Positions 47,789 through 56,022 of a stretch of 64,000 nt of DNA are shown piece by piece (position 1 is the first letter of the stretch; each line of letters opens with the position of its first letter). Made by a program: the position numbers and the translations under genes. Below the pieces are notes generated by a model. The model saw only the letters and a program-made list of their open reading frames with translations, made no database searches and had not been told where the DNA came from. The stretch comes from Luteibacter aegosomatis (lineage in GTDB: Bacteria > Pseudomonadota > Gammaproteobacteria > Xanthomonadales > Rhodanobacteraceae): assembly GCF_023078455.1 (NCBI RefSeq), contig NZ_CP095740.1, forward strand, positions 1,166,001 through 1,230,000, written 5' to 3'.

Positions 47789-48799
47789 TTAGCGGGCCGG
47801 GCGCACCGTTTTCGCCTTCCGATCGTACACCCTGGAATGGGTTTTCTGGTCGAGGTGACCCAGAAGCTGCCAGTCGTCCGCATCCGTTCCAGCCTTCGCG
47901 CGTAGGTCGTGGAAGGTGAAGCGGACGACCTCCGGGTGCTCGGCCAAGGTCTTCGCCATGGCGCGGTTCCAGAGCGTGCGGAAGCCATCCGAGGTGTAGG
48001 GCTGGCCGTCCCGGCGCCTGAGCCAGTGGCCGCCGATTCCGGCGACCTTCGTGGCCGCCAAGTCGCATGCCAGGCGCATGCCCGGCGACCATGGGAAGTG
48101 GAGCGCCTTCCGCGTCTTGCCCTTGGTCTTGCTGGGGCGGATCGTCAGGCCGGTGTCGTCGAAATCGGAAAGCTTAAGGGCGAGGATGTCGCCCTGACGA
48201 AGCCCGGTGGACACGGCCAACATCACGGCGGCCTGGACGGGGCGTGGCGCGTACTGGAGCAGCGTGTTCACATCCCCATCGGAGGCATACCGGTCGCGAG
48301 GACGCGTGACGGCCCTGCCGAGCTGGGCGACCGGATTGCTGGTCACCATTCCTCGCTCGACCGCCACCTTGAACGCCTCGAGAAGATTCGTGCGCTCCAG
48401 GTTGAACTGGGTTGGCGACTTGGCCGCACGAACGTCACGCCAACGGACCAGCATCGGGACGTCCACGTCCACCAACCGAATCGCCCCGAAGACCTGCCGA
48501 AGCTTGTCGACGTGCTTCCGGTAGTCCTTCTCGGTCGATTCCCTGATTTCGCCACGGTGGCGCCGCTGGGCTATGACGCCGAGGTAGGCGTCCAGGGCTA
48601 CCGCCACGGTGTCGCCCTGCGCCACCGTGGCTCCCCAGGTACGCGCCCATTCGTCGAGCATGCGGTGCAAATCGTCGCCGTAGGTCCGGCGGGCCAGCCT
48701 CCCGCCGGCCGCTGGCACGAGCATGTAGTACGCGCCGTTTCGCCGGTCGCGGTAGCAATAGGAGGGGAGCCCGCTACGCTGCTTTCGTGGACGTGCCAT
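47789..48799 (-). CDS. int: Phage integrase, tyrosine recombinase
   Basis: Catalyses site-specific integration into and excision from tRNA-Phe. The 336-aa protein has an N-terminal arm-binding region, a SAM-like core-binding domain (about residues 60-160) and the catalytic domain with Arg201 (STGLRQGD), His297-x-x-Arg300 (FHDLRAK), His315 (GHLDQKT) and nucleophile Tyr325 (RVYDRK). All catalytic residues are intact, so the enzyme should be active. It lies 120 bp from the attachment site and is last in the early operon. Confidence 0.95.
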   Translation of the reverse strand: MARPRKQRSGLPSYCYRDRRNGAYYMLVPAAGGRLARRTYGDDLHRMLDEWARTWGATVAQGDTVAVALDAYLGVIAQRRHRGEIRESTEKDYRKHVDKLRQVFGAIRLVDVDVPMLVRWRDVRAAKSPTQFNLERTNLLEAFKVAVERGMVTSNPVAQLGRAVTRPRDRYASDGDVNTLLQYAPRPVQAAVMLAVSTGLRQGDILALKLSDFDDTGLTIRPSKTKGKTRKALHFPWSPGMRLACDLAATKVAGIGGHWLRRRDGQPYTSDGFRTLWNRAMAKTLAEHPEVVRFTFHDLRAKAGTDADDWQLLGHLDQKTHSRVYDRKAKTVRPAR

Positions 48800-49010
48800 A
48801 GGCCGTGAAGTCCGGTTCCTTTCGTTGCATGGTGCGCTTGACCGAGGTGGGCATCAACTTGGCGTCGACCGCGGCGCGCAGGACGCGGGGCCAGCCGTCG
48901 GCGGCGATCTCGAAGCGGTAGCCGTTGGCGGTGAGCCACTCGGCGACCTTTCCGCGCTGCTTCCGTCCGCTGATCTCGGCCAACTCGTCACGGGTGAGGA
49001 ATAGGGCCAT
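48774..49010 (-). CDS. DUF4224 phage protein (possible excisionase/regulator)
   Basis: A 78-aa protein. The beginning MALFLTRDELAEISGRKQRG and the WLTANGYRFEIAADGWPRVLR segment match DUF4224, small phage proteins found next to integrases. The helix-turn-helix-like N-terminus suggests a DNA-binding excisionase-type role (inference). It overlaps the integrase start by 26 bp, so they are co-translated. An extended reading upstream lies in another gene. Confidence 0.75.
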   Translation of the reverse strand: MALFLTRDELAEISGRKQRGKVAEWLTANGYRFEIAADGWPRVLRAAVDAKLMPTSVKRTMQRKEPDFTAYGTSTKAA

Positions 49011-49239
49011 GCGGCACCTCCTTCGATAGAGCATGCGCGGTGTGGCGCGCGTAGGTGGATACGGCTCGCCAGTAGGCGGCCATGGGGCCCTTCCGCTTCG
49101 CCCAGGCCTTCTCGGCCTCCAAGTTCGCCTGGTGGCGGAGCTGGCGCAGCAACGCCTCGAGCGCAGCACGCTGCTCGGCTGGGAGGGCGGCCAGGGCTCT
49201 GCCGGCGGGGAGTTGGAGCAGTGGGTTGCGGTAGCCCAT
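48988..49239 (-). CDS. Phage hypothetical protein
   Basis: An 83-aa, Ala/Arg-rich helical protein with no known domain (LPAEQRAALEALLRQLRHQ). It overlaps the DUF4224 gene by 23 bp, supporting a coupled set. Unknown function. Confidence 0.6.
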   Translation of the reverse strand: MGYRNPLLQLPAGRALAALPAEQRAALEALLRQLRHQANLEAEKAWAKRKGPMAAYWRAVSTYARHTAHALSKEVPHGPIPHP

Positions 49240-49301
49240 CAGTTGCGCACCGACGAAGTGCAGTTCACCATTAACGAAATGCTTTTCAGGGGTGATGGGG
49301 A

Positions 49302-49877
49302 ATGGATTACATCGCGATTTTGAAGGTCGCCGCCCCCTTGGCGACCGGAGTCATCCAATACTTTGCAAAGCGCATCGTGGAGCGCCGGCCGAGGCTGCTT
49401 GGCTTCATAACGGCTGCATCCGCTGTCCATGTTCAGAGCGTTACGCCTCCTTTCTGGCTCCACTCCCATGTCTTGGTCATCAGAAATGAGGGGAAAAAGG
49501 TCGCTAGGGGCGTCAGGATCAGGCACGACTCGTTCCCGCAGGACCTGAGCGTATATCCGCACAGGTCTTACTCTATCGACACCAACCCCCAAGGTGGGCG
49601 CGAGATTATCCTCGGGGACGTCGTACCTATGGACCAGGTAACAATCTCCTACCTCTATCAACCGCCCCTCACTCTCGCCAACGTAAATCCCGTCGTGATC
49701 TCGGAAGACGGAATCGCGAAGATACTGTTCGACCTGCCACGTCCGCAGCCAGCCGCTTGGCTGACAGCACTTCGCACAGGATTCGCATTCCTTGGGGGCA
49801 CATTTCTCTTGTTTTGGCTTGCACGTGCTGTCTACTCGTATGCCACAGGCCAAGAGATCATCTCGCCGATGCATTGA
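49302..49877 (+). CDS. Phage-borne membrane-anchored protein, opposite strand (moron candidate)
   Basis: A 191-aa protein encoded against the surrounding operon. It has an N-terminal hydrophobic stretch (VAAPLATGVIQYF), a beta-rich middle resembling no family I know (VLVIRNEGKKVARGVRI looks like an immunoglobulin-like fold), and a C-terminal transmembrane helix (FAFLGGTFLLFWLARAVYSY). Its GC content is visibly lower than its neighbours'. The strand, isolation and composition suggest a lysogenic-conversion cargo gene; the role is unknown. Confidence 0.7.
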   Translation: MDYIAILKVAAPLATGVIQYFAKRIVERRPRLLGFITAASAVHVQSVTPPFWLHSHVLVIRNEGKKVARGVRIRHDSFPQDLSVYPHRSYSIDTNPQGGREIILGDVVPMDQVTISYLYQPPLTLANVNPVVISEDGIAKILFDLPRPQPAAWLTALRTGFAFLGGTFLLFWLARAVYSYATGQEIISPMH

Positions 49878-49908
49878 CCTGGCATCCTCTAGAACAACCG
49901 GGGAACGG

Positions 49909-50253
49909 TCAGCCACGATCCACCTCCCCATCCCCCGCCGTGCGGTCGTCCGCTTGGGCGGCGCGAACGGCGCGAACGGCCTCGTAAAGTCGATCACCTG
50001 CCGCCTCCTGGCATTCGGTCACCGGGTAAGCACCGCGTGTTCCGGGCTTGACCTCGACGTAGATGCCCTCGCTCCATCCTGCGCCGCATCGGGCGGTCTT
50101 GTGCCAGGTGTGCACCGGATACCCCATGGGCCAGTCGTAGCCTGCGGCACGTACAGCGCGCATGAACTCGTCCGGGTCGTGGTGCCCCTTGCTGCGGAGG
50201 ATGTAAACGTCCTCGCCGCAGTTCTCGATTTCCAGTGGGTAGGTCTTAGCCAC
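49909..50253 (-). CDS. Phage hypothetical protein
   Basis: A 114-aa protein with no recognised family; it contains EDVYILRSKGHHDPDEFMRAV and PVHTWHKTARCGAGWSEG, with several His and Cys that might bind a metal. The GTG start has GGAGG 6 nt upstream and overlaps the previous gene by 8 bp. Unknown role. Confidence 0.65.
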   Translation of the reverse strand: MAKTYPLEIENCGEDVYILRSKGHHDPDEFMRAVRAAGYDWPMGYPVHTWHKTARCGAGWSEGIYVEVKPGTRGAYPVTECQEAAGDRLYEAVRAVRAAQADDRTAGDGEVDRG

Positions 50254-51439
50254 GGGGCACCTCCGGCGCGGCGGCGAGCAGCGCATTACCCCATACCTCT
50301 TGCATCTCTTCCCACGTGTTGAACTTGGCGTCGTAGCCAAGGGCATTGGCGATGGGTAGCGTCAGTGTGGCCCTGACAAGTGCACACCCCTCCGGCACCA
50401 CCGCCCCGGCGCTGGGCGAGGCGACAACCCCGTCGTATTCAGGATGGCCTTCGGGAAGTAGCCGCGATAGTTCGTCGAAGTCGTAGCCGCTGCTTACGCG
50501 AATGTAGCCATCACCATGATCGCCGCTGTCGTCCAGAAGGTGCCATGCGTGATGCTCGATGGCGAGGAGGCGAGCAAGTTCATCGGCGGACACATACTCC
50601 ACCCCCTTCCCATCCTTTCGGACCCGGCATTGGGCGGTGAGGGCGGCGCGTATGGCAACACGAAGACCTTCCTCTGGAATCGACAGCCCGCCAGTGCATT
50701 CCTCATAGGCATCGACGCCTGCTTTCATCATCTCGTCCGTCACCTCGGCAGGCGTGGCGACAGGAATCTGCATACCCGCAAGGCGTCCATACGAGGCGAC
50801 AACGCTCCTTAGTGCATTTGCGCAATGCTTCGATTTGACATGATCGAAGGTAAGGGTAAGTGGGTCGGAGCAGGCATCCAGCACGGCAACGGCCTCGGCC
50901 GCCGTTTGCGGGTAGTCAAACGCAGCCCGAAACCCTTCCCGGATACTGCGCTGGACAGCGCCGTCCTCAGGGTTACCGAAAATCGCAGGCGTGGCGACAG
51001 CCGGGCGCGGGAGGGGGCATTCGACTTCTGCGACCTTGGCGCGGGCCAGCCATCCTTGCCAGTACGCCTCACGCATGCCCACCTTGTATCGGCCATGTGC
51101 CTCACGCTCCATGGATATAGGGGCAACATCTGGAACCGAAAACTCGGGAACATACCAAGCCTCGAACTTCCTGCGCTCGTCTTCCTCGTCCACCCCATCG
51201 CCCACCGCCTGCACGGGCTTCGGCTGGGCATTTCGTTCCAACCAATCGTTGTGGCGAGCTACGTCGTACCCTTCACCCCTCGGCTGCTCGGCAGGCTGGG
51301 AGGCGGGATCGTTCATCGACAGCCACAGCTTCTGGCCGACGGCGAAGCCGACATCGGCATCGATCGCGACCACGAAGCCAGGGAAGCTGTTGGCCCGGCT
51401 GCTGATGATCGTGGCTTCCTTCCAAATCGTGTTACCCAT
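50246..51439 (-). CDS. Large phage hypothetical protein
   Basis: A 397-aa protein of mosaic appearance. A short N-terminal block (MGNTIWKEATIISSRANSFPG) with a VGQKLWLSMNDP motif precedes a long helical middle with repeated 'EAWYVPEF' and 'AYWQGWLARA' blocks, and C-terminal GNALLAAAPE. These blocks recur in assorted phage hypothetical proteins whose function is unknown. The start at 51439 has GGGGAGAG upstream and overlaps the preceding gene. Confidence 0.65.
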   Translation of the reverse strand: MGNTIWKEATIISSRANSFPGFVVAIDADVGFAVGQKLWLSMNDPASQPAEQPRGEGYDVARHNDWLERNAQPKPVQAVGDGVDEEDERRKFEAWYVPEFSVPDVAPISMEREAHGRYKVGMREAYWQGWLARAKVAEVECPLPRPAVATPAIFGNPEDGAVQRSIREGFRAAFDYPQTAAEAVAVLDACSDPLTLTFDHVKSKHCANALRSVVASYGRLAGMQIPVATPAEVTDEMMKAGVDAYEECTGGLSIPEEGLRVAIRAALTAQCRVRKDGKGVEYVSADELARLLAIEHHAWHLLDDSGDHGDGYIRVSSGYDFDELSRLLPEGHPEYDGVVASPSAGAVVPEGCALVRATLTLPIANALGYDAKFNTWEEMQEVWGNALLAAAPEVPRG

Positions 51440-51704
51440 GTGCACTCTCCCCAGCAAGGCCGATATAGGCCGCGCCGTCTTCGTAGTCGTCAGGAATGCC
51501 CGTGGGTGTGCAGCACGCACGGGCCATCTTCAGGGTGGTCATGAACAGCCAGCCGTCGCGCTCGCTTAGCTGGTGGCCGGTCAGGGCGTTGAAGGCCGCC
51601 ACGGTGCGCGCCATGCTGCGCTCGCCGCCGGGCTGATCGCGCTGCGCCGCGCGGTCCTCGATGTGGCCGGCGGCGGCGCGTAGGATTTCGGCAGCGGTGG
51701 TCAT
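51432..51704 (-). CDS. DUF6378-like phage protein
   Basis: A 90-aa protein: EILRAAAGHIEDRAAQRDQP then RTVAAFNALTGHQLSERDGWLFM, matching the small DUF6378 phage family of unknown function. Its ATG overlaps the upstream stop (ATGA). Mixed helical content, no catalytic motif. Confidence 0.75.
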   Translation of the reverse strand: MTTAAEILRAAAGHIEDRAAQRDQPGGERSMARTVAAFNALTGHQLSERDGWLFMTTLKMARACCTPTGIPDDYEDGAAYIGLAGESAHG

Positions 51705-52189
51705 GCCTTCGATTCCTCCGTCAAGGCTTCACACCCGGCACCTATGGCACCGCGGTCGTTGGCAGCGGTGAACTTCTGCCAGGGCACCCAGCCCCGGCGG
51801 CAGTGAAAGCCCCAGTTCCGCATGCGCGGCCCGGTGATGAAGAGGGTCGTGCACGCCTGGTCGGCCAGGAGCTCGATCCGGTGGGCAGACTTGGGCATGC
51901 GCGCCGCGATCGTGCCGGCCTGGCGCAGGGTGGCGGTATGCACGCCGCCCGCGCGGATCCGATGCTCGATGTACTGGCCCGCGAGCAGCACGCTCACGTT
52001 CGCCCACGGGTGGTCGTGCAGGGCGCGGTCGTCGTCCGAGCGCAGGAAGCGGTGGACGTAGACGTTGAAGAACGGATTGCGCGGGATCACCCACCAGCGG
52101 AGCAGGTAGGGCGCATCGGCACCGCCGATGACGAAATCGGGCTGGCGCCGCATGACGCGTGCGGCGAGGCGCTGCAGGATGCGGATCAT
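51701..52189 (-). CDS. Phage cupin-fold protein
   Basis: A 162-aa protein with a cupin-like metal motif: HDHPWANVSVLLAGQYIEH supplies HxH and a Glu, and a later His lies in KSAHRIELL. It resembles phage proteins of the cysteine-dioxygenase-like cupin group; enzymatic activity is unproven. The ATG at 52189 overlaps the preceding stop (ATGA) with GAGGG 9 nt upstream; an ATG nine bases earlier is possible but lacks space for a ribosome site. Confidence 0.68.
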   Translation of the reverse strand: MIRILQRLAARVMRRQPDFVIGGADAPYLLRWWVIPRNPFFNVYVHRFLRSDDDRALHDHPWANVSVLLAGQYIEHRIRAGGVHTATLRQAGTIAARMPKSAHRIELLADQACTTLFITGPRMRNWGFHCRRGWVPWQKFTAANDRGAIGAGCEALTEESKA

Positions 52190-52440
52190 GCTGTCCATCC
52201 CTCATACGCTCCTATGATGGAATCCATTCGAGCAGCCAGGTCAACGGCTTCCACCAACGTTGGCTTCCGAGCAGCGTTAACGTAGAAGGCGAGCTTCGGC
52301 GCTCCACCGCTTTGCTGGTCGTACTCAAAAAAGGGAACGAGAACCATGTAGTGGGCCACCTCGCCATCCAATAAGATTGGGCGTACCCTCGGCTTCTCGT
52401 TCGTAGGCACCTTTCGCCGGATGGGTAGGTCCATGGTCAT
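52186..52440 (-). CDS. Phage hypothetical protein
   Basis: An 84-aa basic protein (MTMDLPIRRKVPTNEKPRVR) with two beta-strand-like stretches, VAHYMVLVPFFEYD and KLAFYVNA. No family recognised. It is coupled to both neighbours by four-base overlaps. Confidence 0.65.
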   Translation of the reverse strand: MTMDLPIRRKVPTNEKPRVRPILLDGEVAHYMVLVPFFEYDQQSGGAPKLAFYVNAARKPTLVEAVDLAARMDSIIGAYEGWTA

Positions 52441-52763
52441 TCCTCCGCCGACGAGGATTCGGGATAGTCCTCGTCGCCCGGGAAGGCGATGCCCTTCGCG
52501 CCATCCTCAGCGGCAGCCAGGAAACCCGCGTCGAACATGTTGGTAACCAGCGTCGAGCCGTCCTCACTCTCGGCATTGAGAAGGCGGACAAGCTCCTTCG
52601 CGAACGCCTCGCGGTCGGTGATGACGGGAGGCAGGATGCGGTCGGTTTCCTCGTCGTACTCCTCGAGGCCCGGGAACTTCTCGGCGGCGAACACCATGGT
52701 GTCGAGCGAAAGGCGGATGACGATCTCGCCGTCGACGATCTTCGCGTCTGCGTCAGGGCGCAT
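52437..52763 (-). CDS. Phage hypothetical acidic protein
   Basis: A 108-aa acidic protein with the pattern IVDGEIVIRLSLDTMVFAA and a DREAFAKELVRLLN helix. Such proteins accompany early phage genes; function unknown. The start at 52763 has GGAGG in the appropriate region; an open frame upstream belongs to the next gene. Confidence 0.65.
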   Translation of the reverse strand: MRPDADAKIVDGEIVIRLSLDTMVFAAEKFPGLEEYDEETDRILPPVITDREAFAKELVRLLNAESEDGSTLVTNMFDAGFLAAAEDGAKGIAFPGDEDYPESSSAEE

Positions 52764-52765
52764 GG

Positions 52766-53155
52766 TCAGCCTCCCTCCGGGACGACGAAGGGCTCGACGT
52801 CCTGGATCAGGTAGAACGTCGGCGCGTCGATCAACTGGATGTAGTCGGCGATGTCGTCCAGCCGACGCTGGATCTCGGCCTTCTGTTCGGCGTCGACGTC
52901 GAGGAAGTCCTGGGAGCACTCGCCGTATTCCTCGCCCACGCGTTCGGCGATGTACTCGACGAAATCGTCGGCGCCGATCATCAGGTCGCGAACGTGCGGC
53001 GGGGGCTCGTTGCGGCCGATCCAGATCGTCGTGCCTTCGGCCAGGCAGCCGTCGTACGAATTCTTGGCGGCGGCGTTGATGGCCTCTTCGCGAGACGCGT
53101 ACTTGCCGTGGAAGGTCTCTTCGTCGTAGCTGTAGCTGAAAGTCCTGGTGTCCAT
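52766..53155 (-). CDS. Phage hypothetical protein
   Basis: A 129-aa acidic protein beginning MDTRTFSYSYDEETFHGKYASREEA. It has the look of phage proteins that adjust host metabolism, but no domain is recognised. It contains a helical IADYIQLIDAPTFYLI segment. Two bases separate it from both neighbours. Confidence 0.65.
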   Translation of the reverse strand: MDTRTFSYSYDEETFHGKYASREEAINAAAKNSYDGCLAEGTTIWIGRNEPPPHVRDLMIGADDFVEYIAERVGEEYGECSQDFLDVDAEQKAEIQRRLDDIADYIQLIDAPTFYLIQDVEPFVVPEGG

Positions 53156-53157
53156 GG

Positions 53158-53706
53158 TCACTCCTCGATCTGGATTTCGTGTTCGCGGCAGCAGGCGCTG
53201 ATGGCCTCTTTCACGCGACGCACCTGGTTGGGATAGTCCGGGTCGGCCTCGTCGAGCGCCGCCACGGCTGACTGGAAGGCCGTGCGGGCTTCGCTGGTGG
53301 AGCAGTCGCGCGGCACGCCGAGGATGTCGCTCCAGTGTTGGCGTGCGGCGGCCGGTGCCGTAAAGGCCTGACGGACGGGCGGCGCAACAGCGGCGACAGC
53401 CGCCGGCACGACCGGGCGTTGCGCATCGGCCAGGCCCACGAGCCACCAGGCCGTGCTACCGCCGCGGCGATCGTCGCGGATCACCTTGCCGTCCAGCTGC
53501 AGCGCCTGGAGCCTGCGCCGCGTCTGCGGCACCGACAGGTCTGCCTCGTCGGCGATGTCCTTCAGCAGCGCGCCGTACTGGACAGCGGTCCGGTCGCCAG
53601 CGCGCAGCGGGTCCGAGCTCGCGTGCAGCGCAGCCGAGCGCAGGCATGCCCGGGTCAGCGCCTTCTCGAACTCGGCGTGGCTGATGGTGGGGTAGGAGAC
53701 GGTCAT
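53158..53706 (-). CDS. Winged-helix protein with a degenerate J-like C-terminus
   Basis: A 182-aa phage protein. The N-terminal half (YGALLKDIADEADLSVPQTRRRLQALQLDGKVIRDDRRG) is a winged helix-turn-helix typical of DNA-binding regulators. An Ala/Pro/Val linker leads to a C-terminal region (HWSDILGVPRDCSTSEARTA) that mimics helices I-II of a DnaJ domain but lacks the HPD motif, so it should not stimulate DnaK. It may contact replication or chaperone proteins. It overlaps the methyltransferase gene (ATGA). Confidence 0.6.
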   Translation of the reverse strand: MTVSYPTISHAEFEKALTRACLRSAALHASSDPLRAGDRTAVQYGALLKDIADEADLSVPQTRRRLQALQLDGKVIRDDRRGGSTAWWLVGLADAQRPVVPAAVAAVAPPVRQAFTAPAAARQHWSDILGVPRDCSTSEARTAFQSAVAALDEADPDYPNQVRRVKEAISACCREHEIQIEE

Positions 53707-55655
53707 GCGGCCACCCGCCGGTCGATGAACCGCAGTTCGGCGGCGTTTTCGCGCACGAGATCCTCGGCCATGTCCTTGCAGACCATGTTTCCGATCAGCC
53801 TCACCTGGTCGGTTTTGCTGATTTTCTTCCAGACGAAGATCCCGGAACCGGGGGCGGTCTCAAAGAGCCCGCGTTCGATGACGTACCAGTCCGGGACGCC
53901 CATGGCGCGCGCCAGTTCGCGTGGGGTGAGCATCCGGAGGCCGATGTCCACCAGCACGTGGTCGCCCAGGATGATGATCGTGAGCGCGTCGCCCTCGATG
54001 GGCGGGAACCGGTGTGGCAGGTAATGCGCGAGGAACCTCGCCGTCAGCTGCGCCTTCCGCCACTGATCTTCCGTAAGGGCTCCACGCGGGATCGAAATCG
54101 TCTGGACAACGGCCATCCGATCTTTCGTCGGAAGGGTGTGCATCGGCTCATTGAGGTCCGACGAGCCGCCCGTTTTGTAGAATTTCATCAGGTAAGCGGT
54201 CACCACCTGCTGGTGGCTCCCTGTGCCGGTGATGGTGCTGACCGGCGTGCGCGCGTCGTGACCGATCGACTTGTTGCCGTTCGGGCCGCCGCTAGCCTGG
54301 AGCATGAATGCTGCCTCGACCCCGGATGCCTGCACGACCCCGTGCTTGACGCCACCGGCCACAACAGTGCCGAGCGGCTTACCGAGGCCAGGCACGCGCG
54401 GGTCCTGGCCTTCGCGCTCCCCGTAGCCGGTCTGAATAAGCGTGGCGCCGATAAGCGCCTGCTCGCCGCGGTTCGCGCCGGTCACCGTCGCAAGCGGCCC
54501 GTCGAGCGGTGCGATGTGTCCGTCGCCGTGGTGCGTGAGGTGCATCAGCGTAGCGGCCATGAGCGCGAAGTGGCCGCCCTTCACCTGGGCACATTGCGTG
54601 CGGAGCGGCTCGCCGACAGAGAAAACACGCGGGCTGCTCGCGTTGGCGCATTCGGTCAGCACGGGAACGACCAGGCCGTGGTGGGTGCCACCGCCGGTCA
54701 CGGTAGAGAGCGGAACGTCCGTGCCGTGGGTGGACGTATGGCTGGCGCTGGTTCCGCGCATGGGCACGATGAACGGATGCTCGGCGTCGAACACATGACG
54801 CTCCATGCCGTACGCGATGCGCCGCTCGGTATTTTCGGCCAAGCGCTTCTTGCGGTCATGCACCGACGGGCACGGGATCGAAAAGTCGACGCAATCGGCC
54901 GCCGTCCGCCACGGCTTAGCCAGCCCAGCGAGCACGGCCGGATCGGTCGGCTTGCCGTGCGACTTCGTGAACCACTTTATGGGCTCTCCGTCGGCTCGGG
55001 CGACCATGTAAAGACGCTTGCGGATGGTCGGGGCTCCCTGGACGTAGGCGCGCTCCTCGCGGAACTCAACGCGATAGCCGAGGCCCCGCACGAGCTGCGC
55101 TTCGGTGACGTCGGGGATAGCGGCGAGGATCTCCGGGAGGTCGGGGTGCCCGCTGGGGATGCCGGTCGAAAGCGCGAGCTTGAAAGCCTGGAAGGTACGA
55201 CCCTCGTGTTCTTTGATGGGACGCCCGGCGTCGTCGATCGGCCCCCACTTCTGAAACTCTTCGACGTTCTCGAGGAAGATCAGGCGCGGGCGCGATTTCG
55301 CAGCCCAGCGGATGACGACCCAGGCGAGGCCGCGCACGCGCTTAGACCGCGGTGCCTTGCCCTTCGCCTTGCTGAAGTGCCGGCAGTCTGGTGACGCCCA
55401 GAAGATGCCGACAGGACGACCACCGGTGACGTCGATGGGGTCAAGTTCGAACACGTCGGTCGTGTAGTGCTTCGTCGTGGACTCGGGGTGGTTCGCGCGA
55501 TGCACAGCAATCGCGACCGGGTTATGGTTCACGGCTATGTCCGGCGCGCGATATCCGTCCGTGATGCCCAGGCTGGCGCCACCGCCGCCCGCGAAGAAGT
55601 CGACGACCAGTTCGTGGCCGAAGTCGAAGTAACCGGTGCTGTTTCCGTCAGCCAT
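53703..55655 (-). CDS. Phage DNA (cytosine-5)-methyltransferase with internal repeats
   Basis: A 650-aa C5-cytosine methyltransferase, probably guarding phage DNA against host restriction. The SAM-binding start (VDFFAGGGGASLGI), catalytic Cys in SPDCRHFSKAKG (motif IV), ENVEEF (motif VI) and PTIRKRLYM (motif VIII) are present; the final motif IX-X lies in MLTPRELARAMG and RLIGNMVC. Between VIII and IX is a long insert with about six imperfect ~40-residue repeats built on PLSTVTG-type units. No restriction gene is adjacent, so it is an orphan. Start 55655 (MADGNSTGYF) overlaps the upstream gene. Confidence 0.9.
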   Translation of the reverse strand: MADGNSTGYFDFGHELVVDFFAGGGGASLGITDGYRAPDIAVNHNPVAIAVHRANHPESTTKHYTTDVFELDPIDVTGGRPVGIFWASPDCRHFSKAKGKAPRSKRVRGLAWVVIRWAAKSRPRLIFLENVEEFQKWGPIDDAGRPIKEHEGRTFQAFKLALSTGIPSGHPDLPEILAAIPDVTEAQLVRGLGYRVEFREERAYVQGAPTIRKRLYMVARADGEPIKWFTKSHGKPTDPAVLAGLAKPWRTAADCVDFSIPCPSVHDRKKRLAENTERRIAYGMERHVFDAEHPFIVPMRGTSASHTSTHGTDVPLSTVTGGGTHHGLVVPVLTECANASSPRVFSVGEPLRTQCAQVKGGHFALMAATLMHLTHHGDGHIAPLDGPLATVTGANRGEQALIGATLIQTGYGEREGQDPRVPGLGKPLGTVVAGGVKHGVVQASGVEAAFMLQASGGPNGNKSIGHDARTPVSTITGTGSHQQVVTAYLMKFYKTGGSSDLNEPMHTLPTKDRMAVVQTISIPRGALTEDQWRKAQLTARFLAHYLPHRFPPIEGDALTIIILGDHVLVDIGLRMLTPRELARAMGVPDWYVIERGLFETAPGSGIFVWKKISKTDQVRLIGNMVCKDMAEDLVRENAAELRFIDRRVAA

Positions 55656-56022
55656 CGACGTCCGTCCTCTGGATGATCTTGCGAAGGGTTTCGAGGGTGT
55701 TGCAGCTGCCATCTGCGGCGACCACGCGCCAACCGGGAAGCTCAAGTCCGCGCATGCCGCAGTGGCGATATGCACCGACCGCGGCAGCGGTGAAGCCCTT
55801 ATCGGTCACGAACGTGCCCAGGGCGACGGGCTTCTCGCCGGCGCGGACGAGCGACAGCTCCCACGCCTTTTCCCGCTTCACGCGGCGAATGATCTTCCGC
55901 ACCGAGGACGGCTCCAGGTCGAACTGCTCGCCCACCTCCTTGGCCGACTGGCTGGCGCGGGCCTTGGCGATCGCGACGTCACGGTCATGGTCGCGGCTGC
56001 TGAGAAAGACGGTGGCGGCCAT
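55648..56022 (-). CDS. Phage HTH protein
   Basis: A 124-aa protein. Its first half (DRDVAIAKARASQSAKEVGEQFDLEPSSVRKIIRRVKREKAW) is a helix-turn-helix of the sigma-r4/transposase type. The second half is ordered but unrecognised (GFTAAAVGAYRHCGMRG). Probably a DNA-binding regulator. Its start overlaps the rdgC stop by one base and its end overlaps the methyltransferase start. Confidence 0.6.
   Translation of the reverse strand: MAATVFLSSRDHDRDVAIAKARASQSAKEVGEQFDLEPSSVRKIIRRVKREKAWELSLVRAGEKPVALGTFVTDKGFTAAAVGAYRHCGMRGLELPGWRVVAADGSCNTLETLRKIIQRTDVDG

Noticed and set aside
53958..55394. A 478-codon plus-strand frame
   Set aside because: Antisense to the methyltransferase, which has all catalytic motifs.
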